A stretch of DNA of 10,777 nt, taken from contig JABGTH010000091.1 in assembly GCA_018647275.1 (NCBI GenBank), positions 1 through 10,777 of the forward strand, written 5' to 3'. Position 1 is the stretch's first letter; the number at the start of each line of letters is the position of its first letter. This DNA is from Paracoccaceae bacterium. Lineage in GTDB: Bacteria; Pseudomonadota; Alphaproteobacteria; Rhodobacterales; Rhodobacteraceae. The notes beneath the pieces were generated by a model. It was not told the origin of the DNA, ran no database searches, and worked only from the letters and a program-made list of their open reading frames with translations. A program made the translations under genes and the position numbers. Below, piece by piece: positions 1 through 5,777 of the stretch.

Positions 1-513
1 ACATCCAAGCCTGCCATGTCCGGGGGCAGCAGTGGCGGGGCTACGATGGCTTTGGCCGTAAATGCGGATCATTCACTCGCACGTTATCCAACATTCGAAC
101 ACGTCATCGAGTTGATCCGAAGCAGCCGAGATGTGAAATTGCTGGTCGACCTGGAGACCACGTTACAGCTGGCAGCATACCAACCAGGGCGTATCGAATT
201 TGTGCCAACTGACCGCGCACCGCATGACATGGCACAACGTTTGGGCGCAAAACTGCAACAACTGACTGGCAACCGCTGGGCTGTTATCGTTGTGAACGAA
301 GGGGGTGCAGAAACAATCGCCGAGATGCGCGACGCTGCAGACAATGCGCTGCAAGCCAAAGCCGCCAATCACCCCCTGGTTCAGGCCGTTCTAGCCCAGT
401 TTCCAAAGGCTAAAATCAAATCGATCCGCACCCCAGAACAGATCGCTGCAGAGGCGGTTCAGGATGCATTGCCAGAAGTCGAGGATGAATGGGATCCGTT
501 TGAGGACGATTGA
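1..513 (+). CDS. dnaX: DNA polymerase III subunit gamma/tau, C-terminal part (5' end outside window)
   Basis: The frame is open from the first base and gives 170 residues, so the gene begins upstream of the window; the ATG at 16 is internal. This is the tau-specific C-terminal region, which in the family binds the polymerase alpha subunit and so couples the clamp loader to the replicase. A low-complexity Gly/Ser/Ala linker comes first, then a mixed helix/strand domain (VIELIRSSRDVKLLVDLE, GNRWAVIVVNEGGAETIAE, HPLVQAVLAQFPKAKI). The acidic end EWDPFEDD is a typical finish of alphaproteobacterial DnaX. The position ahead of ybaB and recR is the classic dnaX-ybaB-recR order, although here a converging phosphatase gene lies between dnaX and ybaB. 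The ATP-binding and zinc parts cannot be seen. Identification rests on the C-terminal sequence and this gene order. Confidence 0.9.
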   Translation, partial: TSKPAMSGGSSGGATMALAVNADHSLARYPTFEHVIELIRSSRDVKLLVDLETTLQLAAYQPGRIEFVPTDRAPHDMAQRLGAKLQQLTGNRWAVIVVNEGGAETIAEMRDAADNALQAKAANHPLVQAVLAQFPKAKIKSIRTPEQIAAEAVQDALPEVEDEWDPFEDD

Positions 514-532
514 CCTGGGATCAAGTCAATCG
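507..532. terminator. Hairpin over the dnaX stop codon, possible two-way terminator
   Basis: CGATTGAC (507-514) and GTCAATCG (525-532) are perfect 8-base arms around a 10-base loop. The left arm includes the dnaX stop codon. Only a short, interrupted T stretch follows on the plus strand. It lies between convergent dnaX and the phosphatase gene, where a shared terminator is expected. The stem is clear; the terminator role is inferred. Confidence 0.45.
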
Positions 533-556
533 TTTCTATGCAAACAAATCCAACGT

Positions 557-1179
557 TTACCAAGCTGGCCATTCGTTTGATTTCATCCGGTTCAAAACTG
601 TAAATCTACCGTTTCCATCCCGGCGAAACATACAGGCGGCACCCTGAGGCTCTGGGTAAATGCCCGCAGCTGCTTCGAATAGTTCATCATGACCAACAAC
701 GATGCGGATCCCCTCGACGACACGTTCACCTAAAAATGGCGTAACGTTCCACTTTATGTCAGATATGTCGCTTACCGCGTAATCTGCCGTTGGTACAAAA
801 TTCAAACCTTCGCCCATGCGGTAATGTCCAAAAGCGAGATCCGCAGTTTGCCATGCACGGCAATATTCACTTGAGACAACGTCACTGATTTCTATACCCT
901 GCGCCTCAATCGCTTTTCCGATTTTCTTTGCCTCCGCCCATCCGTCTTCGCTAAGGACACGCTGGGTCGCACAATCACCCAGTTTCGAGGCAACTTGATC
1001 GGCATAATCCGTTTCTATCATTGCATGACGGACATATAAAACGTGGCCAAAGGACTTAAACGCAGGGACCAAATCAGGCACAGGAATCTCCTGTGCAGAA
1101 GCCGCCGTGGGGGGGCTGTGAAAATTGCAAGAGCTACCCGAGCGCAACCCGTGATTTTTGGTGGTATTATTTTGAACAC
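557..1179 (-). CDS. Histidine phosphatase family protein, probably exported, with a frameshift between signal peptide and catalytic domain
   Basis: Read from TTG at 1147, the frame gives 196 residues with the histidine-phosphatase core: LYVRHA (Arg40-His41, the phospho-accepting His; the usual RHG is RHA here), SSEYCRAWQTA (about 92-102, Arg97) and VVGHDELF (His153). This is a plausible active site for a small branch-2-like phosphatase; the substrate is unknown. That frame starts with a poor, unlikely N-terminus. In the neighbouring frame, a GTG at 1179 directly follows a stop and encodes MFKIIPPKITGCARVALAIF, a good signal-peptide start. This joins TAASAQE, a good signal-peptidase site after ASA, only if a run of seven G (plus strand 1109-1115) had eight or five. 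I read it as one exported protein gene with a homopolymer indel: sequencing error, phase variation or early decay. It converges on dnaX and is divergent from ybaB. Confidence 0.75.
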
Positions 1180-1290
1180 CTATAATTTCTTATTAATTTA
1201 ATCAGGAAATATTGCCAAGCAAAAGACTAAGCTACAAGCCGTCTTGTGACGTCTGACAATCCAACGTATCGTTCAACACACAAATGCGAA

Positions 1291-1298
1291 AAGAGGAG
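1291..1298 (+). promoter_or_regulatory. Ribosome binding site that sets the ybaB start
   Basis: AAGAGGAG lies 6 bases ahead of the ATG at 1305. This favours 1305 over the in-frame ATG at 1284, which has no such site and would add a seven-residue leader unlike the family's usual start. Confidence 0.7.
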
Positions 1299-1304
1299 AC
1301 ACCG

Positions 1305-1649
1305 ATGCTTAAAGGACTTGGCGGGCTTGGCGATATGGCCGGCATGATGAAAAAAGCCAAAGAGATGCAATCTCAAATGGAGCAGATCCAGCAAGACCTG
1401 CACTCCGTCATGGTTATTGGTGAATCTGGTGCCGGCTTGGTTAAAGCCACAGCAACAGCCAAAGGAAACCTGACGGCTTTGAACATTGACCCGTCCATCT
1501 TCAATCCAGACGAAAAAGAAGTGGTAGAAGACCTGATACTCGCCGCAATCAAAGACGCCCAAGCCAAGGCAGCAGCGAAATCTGAAGAAGAAATGTCAAA
1601 ACTGACCGAAGGGTTAGGTCTGCCTGCTGGCATGAAACTGCCATTTTAG
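1305..1649 (+). CDS. ybaB: YbaB/EbfC family nucleoid-associated protein
   Basis: The product is 114 residues, the usual size for this family of small dimeric DNA-binding proteins. It opens with MLKGLGGLGDMAGMMKKAKE and a Met/Gln-rich helix (EMQSQMEQIQQDL). The conserved central strand region with GAGLVKATATAKGNL follows, then LNIDPSIFNPDEKEVVEDLI and a helical, Lys/Ala-rich C-terminal part ending GLPAGMKLPF. Members bind DNA as tweezer-shaped dimers, and their gene commonly sits just ahead of recR. Only 8 bases separate its TAG stop from the recR ATG, so the two are almost certainly co-transcribed. The start is chosen from the AAGAGGAG site. It is intact, with no odd features. Confidence 0.95.
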   Translation: MLKGLGGLGDMAGMMKKAKEMQSQMEQIQQDLHSVMVIGESGAGLVKATATAKGNLTALNIDPSIFNPDEKEVVEDLILAAIKDAQAKAAAKSEEEMSKLTEGLGLPAGMKLPF

Positions 1650-1657
1650 TTTAACAC

Positions 1658-2251
1658 ATGTCCTCAACCAAAGACATTGATGCGCTAATCGATCTAATGG
1701 CAAAAATGCCGGGTCTTGGCCCGCGTTCTGCACGGCGAGCAGTGTTGCACCTGATCCGCAAGCGGGCTTTGCTGCTAACGCCCCTTGCAGACATAATGCA
1801 GGTTGTGGCTGAAACGGCACGCGAGTGTCTGAACTGCGGCAACGTGGGCACCACAGATGTGTGCGATCTATGCACCTCTAATGAACGGGCCAACGGCGAA
1901 ATCTGCGTTGTCGAAAGCGTGGCTGATCTATGGGCAATGGAACGTTCCAACGTGTTCAAAGGGCGCTACCATGTTTTGGGCGGAACCCTCTCTGCACTGG
2001 ACGCCGTTGGGCCCCAAGAGTTGCGCATCCCCCGCCTATTAGATCGGGTTGAGACAGAAGAAGTGACCGAAGTGATCTTGGCGCTGAACGCCACGATCGA
2101 CGGACAAACCACTGCCCACTATATCGCAGACCAGCTTGAAGGACGGGTGACACTCACATCATTGGCACAAGGCGTGCCAATCGGGGGTGAGTTGGATTAT
2201 CTGGATGACGGCACGATCAGCGCAGCGCTGAAGGCGCGTAAAGCGATTTAA
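1658..2251 (+). CDS. recR: Recombination mediator protein RecR
   Basis: The product is 197 residues, full length for RecR. The order of parts matches the family: a helix-hairpin-helix around MPGLGPRSARRAVLHLI (about 17-33), a four-Cys zinc site (Cys57, Cys60, Cys69, Cys72, in CLNCGNVGTTDVCDLC), and a Toprim domain beginning at EICVVES (81-87) with YHVLGGTLSALDAVGP (104-119). The C-terminal part contains GVPIGGELDYLDDGTISAAL. RecR acts with RecO (and RecF) in loading RecA on SSB-coated single-stranded DNA during gap repair. It follows ybaB by 8 bases and has little Shine-Dalgarno sequence of its own, so translation is probably coupled to ybaB. No damage is seen, in contrast to the genes just downstream. 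Confidence 0.97.
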   Translation: MSSTKDIDALIDLMAKMPGLGPRSARRAVLHLIRKRALLLTPLADIMQVVAETARECLNCGNVGTTDVCDLCTSNERANGEICVVESVADLWAMERSNVFKGRYHVLGGTLSALDAVGPQELRIPRLLDRVETEEVTEVILALNATIDGQTTAHYIADQLEGRVTLTSLAQGVPIGGELDYLDDGTISAALKARKAI

Positions 2252-2276
2252 GCTGAACAGTTTTACCAAATAGGCC

Positions 2277-2300
2277 TGTAATCGAGATTACAAAGCTTTT
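2277..2300 (+). terminator. Weak candidate terminator after recR
   Basis: TGTAAT and ATTACA (2277-2282 and 2287-2292) form a 6-base stem with a 4-base loop (7 bases if a 2-base loop is allowed). AAGCTTTTT follows, giving a short T run at 2296-2300. It starts about 25 bases after the recR stop and overlaps the end of the convergent GNAT pseudogene. The stem is AT-rich, so the strength is doubtful. Confidence 0.4.
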
Positions 2301-2733
2301 TCATATCCTAAGCTGGAAGGCGCAACAGAACTGTAGCCGCACTTTTCCTAAAACTGCTTTGCAGCCTTTGTGCTCTCTAGAAAGAATCGTTCCAATCCGG
2401 CTTTGGTGGCTTCGTTTTCCAAGGACTTCAAAATTGGTTTACTTGCCCCCAAGAAACGATGGGTTGGGTGCACATAATTGAGTAAAATCTCACCCTGATG
2501 ATCGATCATTCCAAGGGCAATAATTTCGGTGACCGTCTGCACAACGAATAATGAAACGTCTCAGCAATCAAACCACCTGTCCCAACTGGAAATTGTTTTG
2601 TTTACCGGCCAGTCAGCAATTTACTGAGCGTCGCCGCAATGATCTTTCACTCAAAGCTCTGAGATAGACCTACGCAATTAGTTAAGCGCTGCTAACCCAT
2701 CAGTATGCTTAGCAAGTCTCACTAAAATTCCAT
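2288..2733 (-). pseudogene. GNAT family N-acetyltransferase, inactivated by five in-frame stops
   Basis: One reading frame on the minus strand reads as a nearly full-length GNAT protein of about 145 residues. Recognisable pieces in order are VRLAKHTDGLAALN, LRRSISEL, VKDHCGDAQ, DVSLFVVQTVTEIIALGMID, GEILLNYVHPTHRFLGASKP (acetyl-CoA-binding region, where families have a Q/RxxGxG/A-like turn), LESTKAAKQF and EKCGYSSVAPSSLGYEKAL. Stops interrupt it at 2678-2680 (TAA), 2651-2653 (TGA), 2621-2623 (TAA), 2561-2563 (TGA) and 2348-2350 (TAG). The last falls exactly where the family has Tyr in the RFYE motif. The likely old start is ATG 2733, with AGGGG 6 bases upstream, and a one-base slip lies just after it. 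Only a 64-codon piece is still open (2348-2542). Substrate unknown. It is clearly dead yet still easy to read, so the loss is fairly recent. Confidence 0.88.
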
Positions 2734-2975
2734 TTTATCCCCTAATTGATTATCCAAATTCAGTCATGAACCAATCAAACGCCTAATCCTGATTTCTGGC
2801 AAGCAGCGAATACCTACTTCAAAATATTTCTCTCTTGGGGTATAAAAATTCAGAAAATCCGCCTTCTTCGTCAAAGCTAACCCATCCAAAGTTCTTATGT
2901 AGAGACTGTGTTTTACAAAGGCAGCTGCCTAGCCACTGCCTAATGCCCAATCCCCTTCAGTGGAGAGGGCTCCCT
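2734..2975. other. Intergenic stretch between two pseudogenes, one short open frame
   Basis: About 240 bases separate the GNAT and RNase T2 remnants. On the minus strand, 2819-2956 is open for 45 codons between two TGA stops and includes the protein-like piece HKNFGWVSFDEEGGFSEFLY. It has no start codon in a good context and I do not recognise it; it may be the tail of another decayed gene. I see no promoter, RNA gene or repeat of note. Confidence 0.3.
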
Positions 2976-3392
2976 TCACCGCAATGGCGTGAACACCGCA
3001 TCTTTCATCCGGCAATCGTGCACTACGACTTGCCCGCAGCTAACGGGCTTCAAATCACGGCTTAAGCAAATCTGCGCCTCTTGGATGTGGCCTTGTTTGG
3101 AGATGATGTTAATCCCGTCTTTCTCAAGCGCGGGGTTGGCTGCGCGATGGGGCGCGTTCAGGTGAGGAGCAGTAGGACGGAGAGCCATTGTGATATTTCG
3201 GCCAAAGACCGTGCAGAATCTATCCGTGATCATGGCGCGGGTCACACTGCTCTAAGTTCTTAAAATCACCCTCGATTTCGCACTAGTTTGGTGACCATTG
3301 TAGAGCCATGACGTAATAATCGAACTCACCCCTTTGTCGTTTTGCGCCAAAGCAGGGAGGGTGGCCATTGGCAAGATCAGTAGCCAGCGCAT
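2976..3392 (-). pseudogene. Secreted ribonuclease T2, inactivated (frameshift, two Trp-to-TAG changes, internal deletion)
   Basis: The minus strand at 3392 starts MRWLLILPMATLPALAQ, a signal peptide with a cleavage site after ALA. A frameshift near 3329-3332 leads into GEFDYYVMALQWSPN, then TAG (3283-3285) where the family has Trp, then CEIEGDFKNLEQCDPRHDHG. A second TAG (3220-3222) again replaces Trp, in the first catalytic motif HGWILHGLWP, followed by KYHNGSPSYCSSPERAPS. Near 3143-3155 the frame changes and jumps to the C-terminal part: HRAANPALEKDGINIISKQG, then EAQICLSRDLKPVSCG and HDCRMKDAVFTPLR. The second catalytic motif (HEWxKHG type) is missing, so roughly 70-80 residues were deleted. 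The intact family cleaves RNA in the periplasm or outside the cell through cyclic phosphates. Both TAG codons need only a G-to-A change from TGG. Confidence 0.9.
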
Positions 3393-3456
3393 AATGGTCT
3401 TTCCTTATTCGTGTGTCGGGACTATAAACGTCTCAAGTTCCCCACAATGGTAACCT

Positions 3457-3473
3457 ACCTTGGCCCCCAAGGT
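3457..3473. promoter_or_regulatory. Perfect inverted repeat upstream of trcR
   Basis: ACCTTGG (3457-3463) and CCAAGGT (3467-3473) are perfect 7-base arms around CCC, ending 61 bases before the trcR start. No T run follows, so it does not look like a terminator. It could be an operator or a structure in the trcR leader. The repeat is visible; the role is a guess. Confidence 0.4.
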
Positions 3474-3534
3474 CGCCTATTTAAGGCATATAAGAAGACG
3501 TGGGGAAAAGAGATATGCGTAAGGAGCGTAGACA

Positions 3535-4278
3535 ATGGCAAAACCAATTATGGCGAAAGCCACAGCCGTTTGGCTGGTGGACAACACAACAATCAGCTTC
3601 AAGCAGATTGCCGACTTTGTAGAGATGCACGAACTTGAAGTTCAGGGCATTGCAGATGGCGATGTAGCAGCAGGCGTAAAAGGCTTTGATCCGATTTCGA
3701 ACAATCAGCTGACCCAAGAGGAAATTGATGCAGCCCAAGGCGACATCATGCACCGTATCAAGCTGAAGTTTAACGCTGCAGCCGAAGGCGAAGAAAAACG
3801 CCGTGGTCCACGCTACACGCCATTGTCCAAACGTCAGGATCGCCCAGCGTCCATCTATTGGTTGGTCAAGTTTCACCCAGAGCTGACAGACGGTCAAGTT
3901 TCCAAATTGGTCGGTACAACGAAGCCAACGATCCAAGCGATTCGTGAGCGCACACACTGGAACATCTCAAACATCCAACCAATCGATCCGGTTGCTTTGG
4001 GTCTGTGTAAGCAATCCGAGCTGGATGAGGCTGTTCAAAAAGCTGCTGCTAAGAAAGCCGCAAGCGGCGAAGTCATGAATGATGACGAGCGCCGCAAATT
4101 AGTATCAACAGAGCAGTCCCTTGGCGGCGAGGCTAAGATACCAACAGCGATTGAAGGTCTTGAAACATTCACATTGGGCGATGCCCCAGTGGAAGAAGAT
4201 GAAGATGCGAACAAGAACTTCGGTGACGCCGACAGCTTCTTTGACCTTCCAGCAGGCGACGGCACTGGACAGCCGTAA
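3535..4278 (+). CDS. trcR: Cell-cycle transcriptional regulator TrcR (DUF1013 family)
   Basis: The product is 247 residues, full length for this family, which is found essentially only in Alphaproteobacteria. It opens with MAKPIMAKATAVWLVDNTTI and a conserved segment FKQIADFVEMHELEVQGIAD. FDPISNNQLTQEEIDAAQGD and a basic stretch KRRGPRYTPLSKRQDRPAS follow. A helix-turn-helix-like region lies at about residues 117-140 (LTDGQVSKLVGTTKPTIQAI). The C-terminal 50 residues are acidic and probably disordered (DAPVEEDEDANKNF). The family is named as a cell-cycle transcription regulator. The start is set by AAGGAG (3521-3526), 8 bases upstream. It is a single-gene unit with its own strong terminator. 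It is intact, although pseudogenes flank it on both sides, which fits strong selection on it. Confidence 0.93.
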   Translation: MAKPIMAKATAVWLVDNTTISFKQIADFVEMHELEVQGIADGDVAAGVKGFDPISNNQLTQEEIDAAQGDIMHRIKLKFNAAAEGEEKRRGPRYTPLSKRQDRPASIYWLVKFHPELTDGQVSKLVGTTKPTIQAIRERTHWNISNIQPIDPVALGLCKQSELDEAVQKAAAKKAASGEVMNDDERRKLVSTEQSLGGEAKIPTAIEGLETFTLGDAPVEEDEDANKNFGDADSFFDLPAGDGTGQP

Positions 4279-4299
4279 CTGCGATCTTATAGCAATTTC

Positions 4300-4338
4300 A
4301 AAAGGCGCGTGTCAGGCAACTGACGCGCGCCTTTTTTT
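4300..4338 (+). terminator. Strong rho-independent terminator of trcR
   Basis: A 15-base stem (4301-4315 with 4320-4334, one G-T wobble) is closed by a GCAA tetraloop. Seven T follow directly (4332-4338), and a run of A before the stem can pair with them. It starts 22 bases after the trcR stop codon. This is the best terminator in the window. Confidence 0.95.
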
Positions 4339-4443
4339 GCCCCGTCGGGCGATTGTGTCAGCGCTGAACAACACAGTGAGTGGCATAGCGGGGGCATTTT
4401 CTCACCTATGTTCTTCTCAACCAGACGCTATAGGAGACGACCC

Positions 4444-4888
4444 ATGACATTGAACCGCGCACCCTTCTATCCTTTGTTGCAAGCCTGCCTGATCTTGCAT
4501 TGACCTTCAACACAGGCTTTGCGCAAAAAACACTGACTTTCTATACCGAGGATGGCATCGCGATCGATGGGACAGACCCTGTCGCATTTTCACCGATGGT
4601 GACCCTGCAATCACGCACGACTGGATGGGTGCGACATGGCGCTTTGCCTCCGCTGCAAACAAAGATGCGTTCGTAGCCAATCCCGAAGCATACGCCCCAC
4701 GGTTTGGCAGGTATTGTTCATGGGCCGTGGCAAAAGGTTACACCGCGTCCACAACGCCAGATGCGTGGACAATCGTAGACGACAAACTTTACCTAAACTA
4801 CTCGCCCCGCATTCAACGCCGTTGGGAAAAAGACATCCCTGGCAACATCACCAGCGCGACAGCGAACTGGCCAAAGGTCTTAGGGTGA
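4444..4888 (+). pseudogene. YHS domain protein with signal peptide, broken by two frameshifts
   Basis: ATG 4444 follows AGGAG (4432-4436) and starts MTLNRAPFYPLLQA, a signal-peptide beginning, but this frame stops at TGA after 19 codons. A second frame carries on with LALTFNTGFAQKTLTFYTED and GIAIDGTDPVA. Then a one-base loss in the expected Tyr codon of the VAYF motif (about 4587-4591) shifts to a third frame: DPAITHDWMGATWRFASAAN, PEAYAPRFGRYCSWAVAKGY, and the end PGNITSATANWPKVLG. This matches the small periplasmic YHS-domain proteins common in Rhodobacterales, a possible metal-binding fold of unknown role. The usual FGGYC reads FGRYC. The third frame alone (from 4625) is open for 87 codons, but lacks the export signal and the start of the domain. 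Confidence 0.85.
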
Positions 4889-4900
4889 ACTGGAACAAAC

Positions 4901-4920
4901 AGGGCGAAAACATCCGCCCT
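4901..4920. terminator. Short GC hairpin between two convergent broken genes
   Basis: AGGGCG (4901-4906) and CGCCCT (4915-4920) pair around an 8-base loop. On the minus strand it is followed by the T-rich GTTTGTT; on the plus strand by TTAAT. It lies between the YHS pseudogene and the broken minus-strand gene that ends near 4920, and may have been their shared terminator. Confidence 0.4.
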
Positions 4921-5460
4921 TAATCCAGAGTGTAAACTGACATATCGATTCCGGCAGTTTGCATACAGCTCTACTGCACTCATGCCTTCCAGCGCGGATG
5001 GATCAATGCCAACCGGTGGCTTTGGAAAATTACGCTGTGGGATGCTTGCTAATCTATCGTTTCGAGGGTCGCTATGATCACCCATAATCTTCTGGCGAAT
5101 ACGCACCCACTAACTTTCCTTTGATGCAATTCGCGACCGTTCGACCAAGGCTTGCAATTGCCGCTCACCTTTTGTGAAATCAGCAATTTTTTCTTTGGTT
5201 GTCTTTGAATGACCACCCATCGTACGCATAGATGTTGTCGTCATAGCCTTTGCAATTTGCGGCAAAGGTGAGATGCGCTTTTGGGGCTGAGGCTCCATCA
5301 GGTTGATGGCGCGCAACTATATGTTCGGCACGTATTCATGCTACTCAAGCACGAGGTCGCAGCTTTGAGCTGACTGTTTTATATGGTCATATGCTACCGC
5401 GCTTGAGCCAAGAACCATTGCAAGAACGACAGTGAATACAATTTTTATTATAGAACACAC
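4920..5460 (-). pseudogene. Unrecognised secreted protein, frame interrupted by three TAG codons
   Basis: From GTG at 5460 the minus strand encodes MCSIIKIVFTVVLAMVLGSS followed by AVAYD, a good signal peptide with an AxA cleavage site. The same frame then runs on without any shift through TAG at 5341-5343, TAG at 5317-5319 and TAG at 5110-5112. Protein-like text lies between: HIKQSAQSCDLVLE, QPQKRISPLPQIAKAMTTTS, KEKIADFTKGERQLQALVER, WVRIRQKIMGDHSDPRND and EGMSAVELYANCRNRYVSLH. The expected end is near 4920-4922, where a TAA lies in an adjacent frame just before the hairpin at 4901-4920. I do not recognise the family. An alternative is two or three short real genes, but only the first part has a plausible start. 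I call it a decayed gene for an exported protein of about 180 residues. Confidence 0.6.
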
Positions 5461-5478
5461 TCTGTTTGATGGAGCCAC

Positions 5479-5762
5479 TCAACGAAAATAAAACGGCGAA
5501 TATAAGGTGGATATTGGGATCATTTGCGATGTTTTGCATAAAACGGTATTGTTAGCGTCGCACAATTGCTTTGCTATCCACCTCGCCATTTCAAGTGCCA
5601 AGGTTAACTCCTTTGCACATGTTTATTGATAGGTGAAGGCAAGGTTGGAACATCAATTAAAACGAACAGCCCGTCCAACAAGGAATAATTTTGTACGTGC
5701 CTTGGTTTGCAGCCTTTGAGGCCTTCATTCTCTGAGTAGCGGTGCCAATTGATATCAGCTTC
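5479..5762 (-). other. Region without a recognisable gene; two short minus-strand frames
   Basis: Two small frames fill most of this stretch. Frame A, 5604-5762, is open for 52 codons after a TAG and reads protein-like (EADINWHRYSENEGLKGCKP, DGLFVLIDVPTLPSPINKHV) but has no start. Frame B, 5479-5601, begins at TTG with an excellent AAAGGAG site 6 bases upstream and encodes 40 residues (MALEMARWIAKQLCDANNTV to the end YSPFYFR). Neither is recognised. Frame B could be a true short gene; more likely both are pieces of one decayed gene, continuing the eroded zone. Confidence 0.3.
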
Positions 5763-5777
5763 CTAGTCGTCGAACAG

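Noticed and set aside
1218..1241. Small hairpin ACAAG-CCGT-CTTGT at 1231-1244 region as a terminator or small RNA between the phosphatase gene and ybaB.
   Set aside because: The stem is only five bases, has no T run, and sits in a divergent promoter region where no terminator is expected.
2835..3065. Open plus-strand frame of 76 codons.
   Set aside because: It lies opposite the C-terminal part of the RNase T2 remnant, has a low-complexity, Pro/His/Gln-rich translation and no ribosome site; it is a shadow.
2288..5460. TAG might be read as an amino acid, since several remnants are broken by TAG (two at Trp sites, three in one secreted-protein frame).
   Set aside because: Intact ybaB, the COQ9 gene and rsmJ all end in TAG. 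The GNAT and mscL remnants also carry TAA and TGA stops, and frameshifts and deletions occur alongside. Ordinary decay explains it.
2252..5777. Defence island or mobile element as explanation of the gene-poor zone.
   Set aside because: No integrase, transposase, terminal repeats, tRNA attachment site or defence-type gene is visible; the zone is explained by old chromosomal genes decaying in place.
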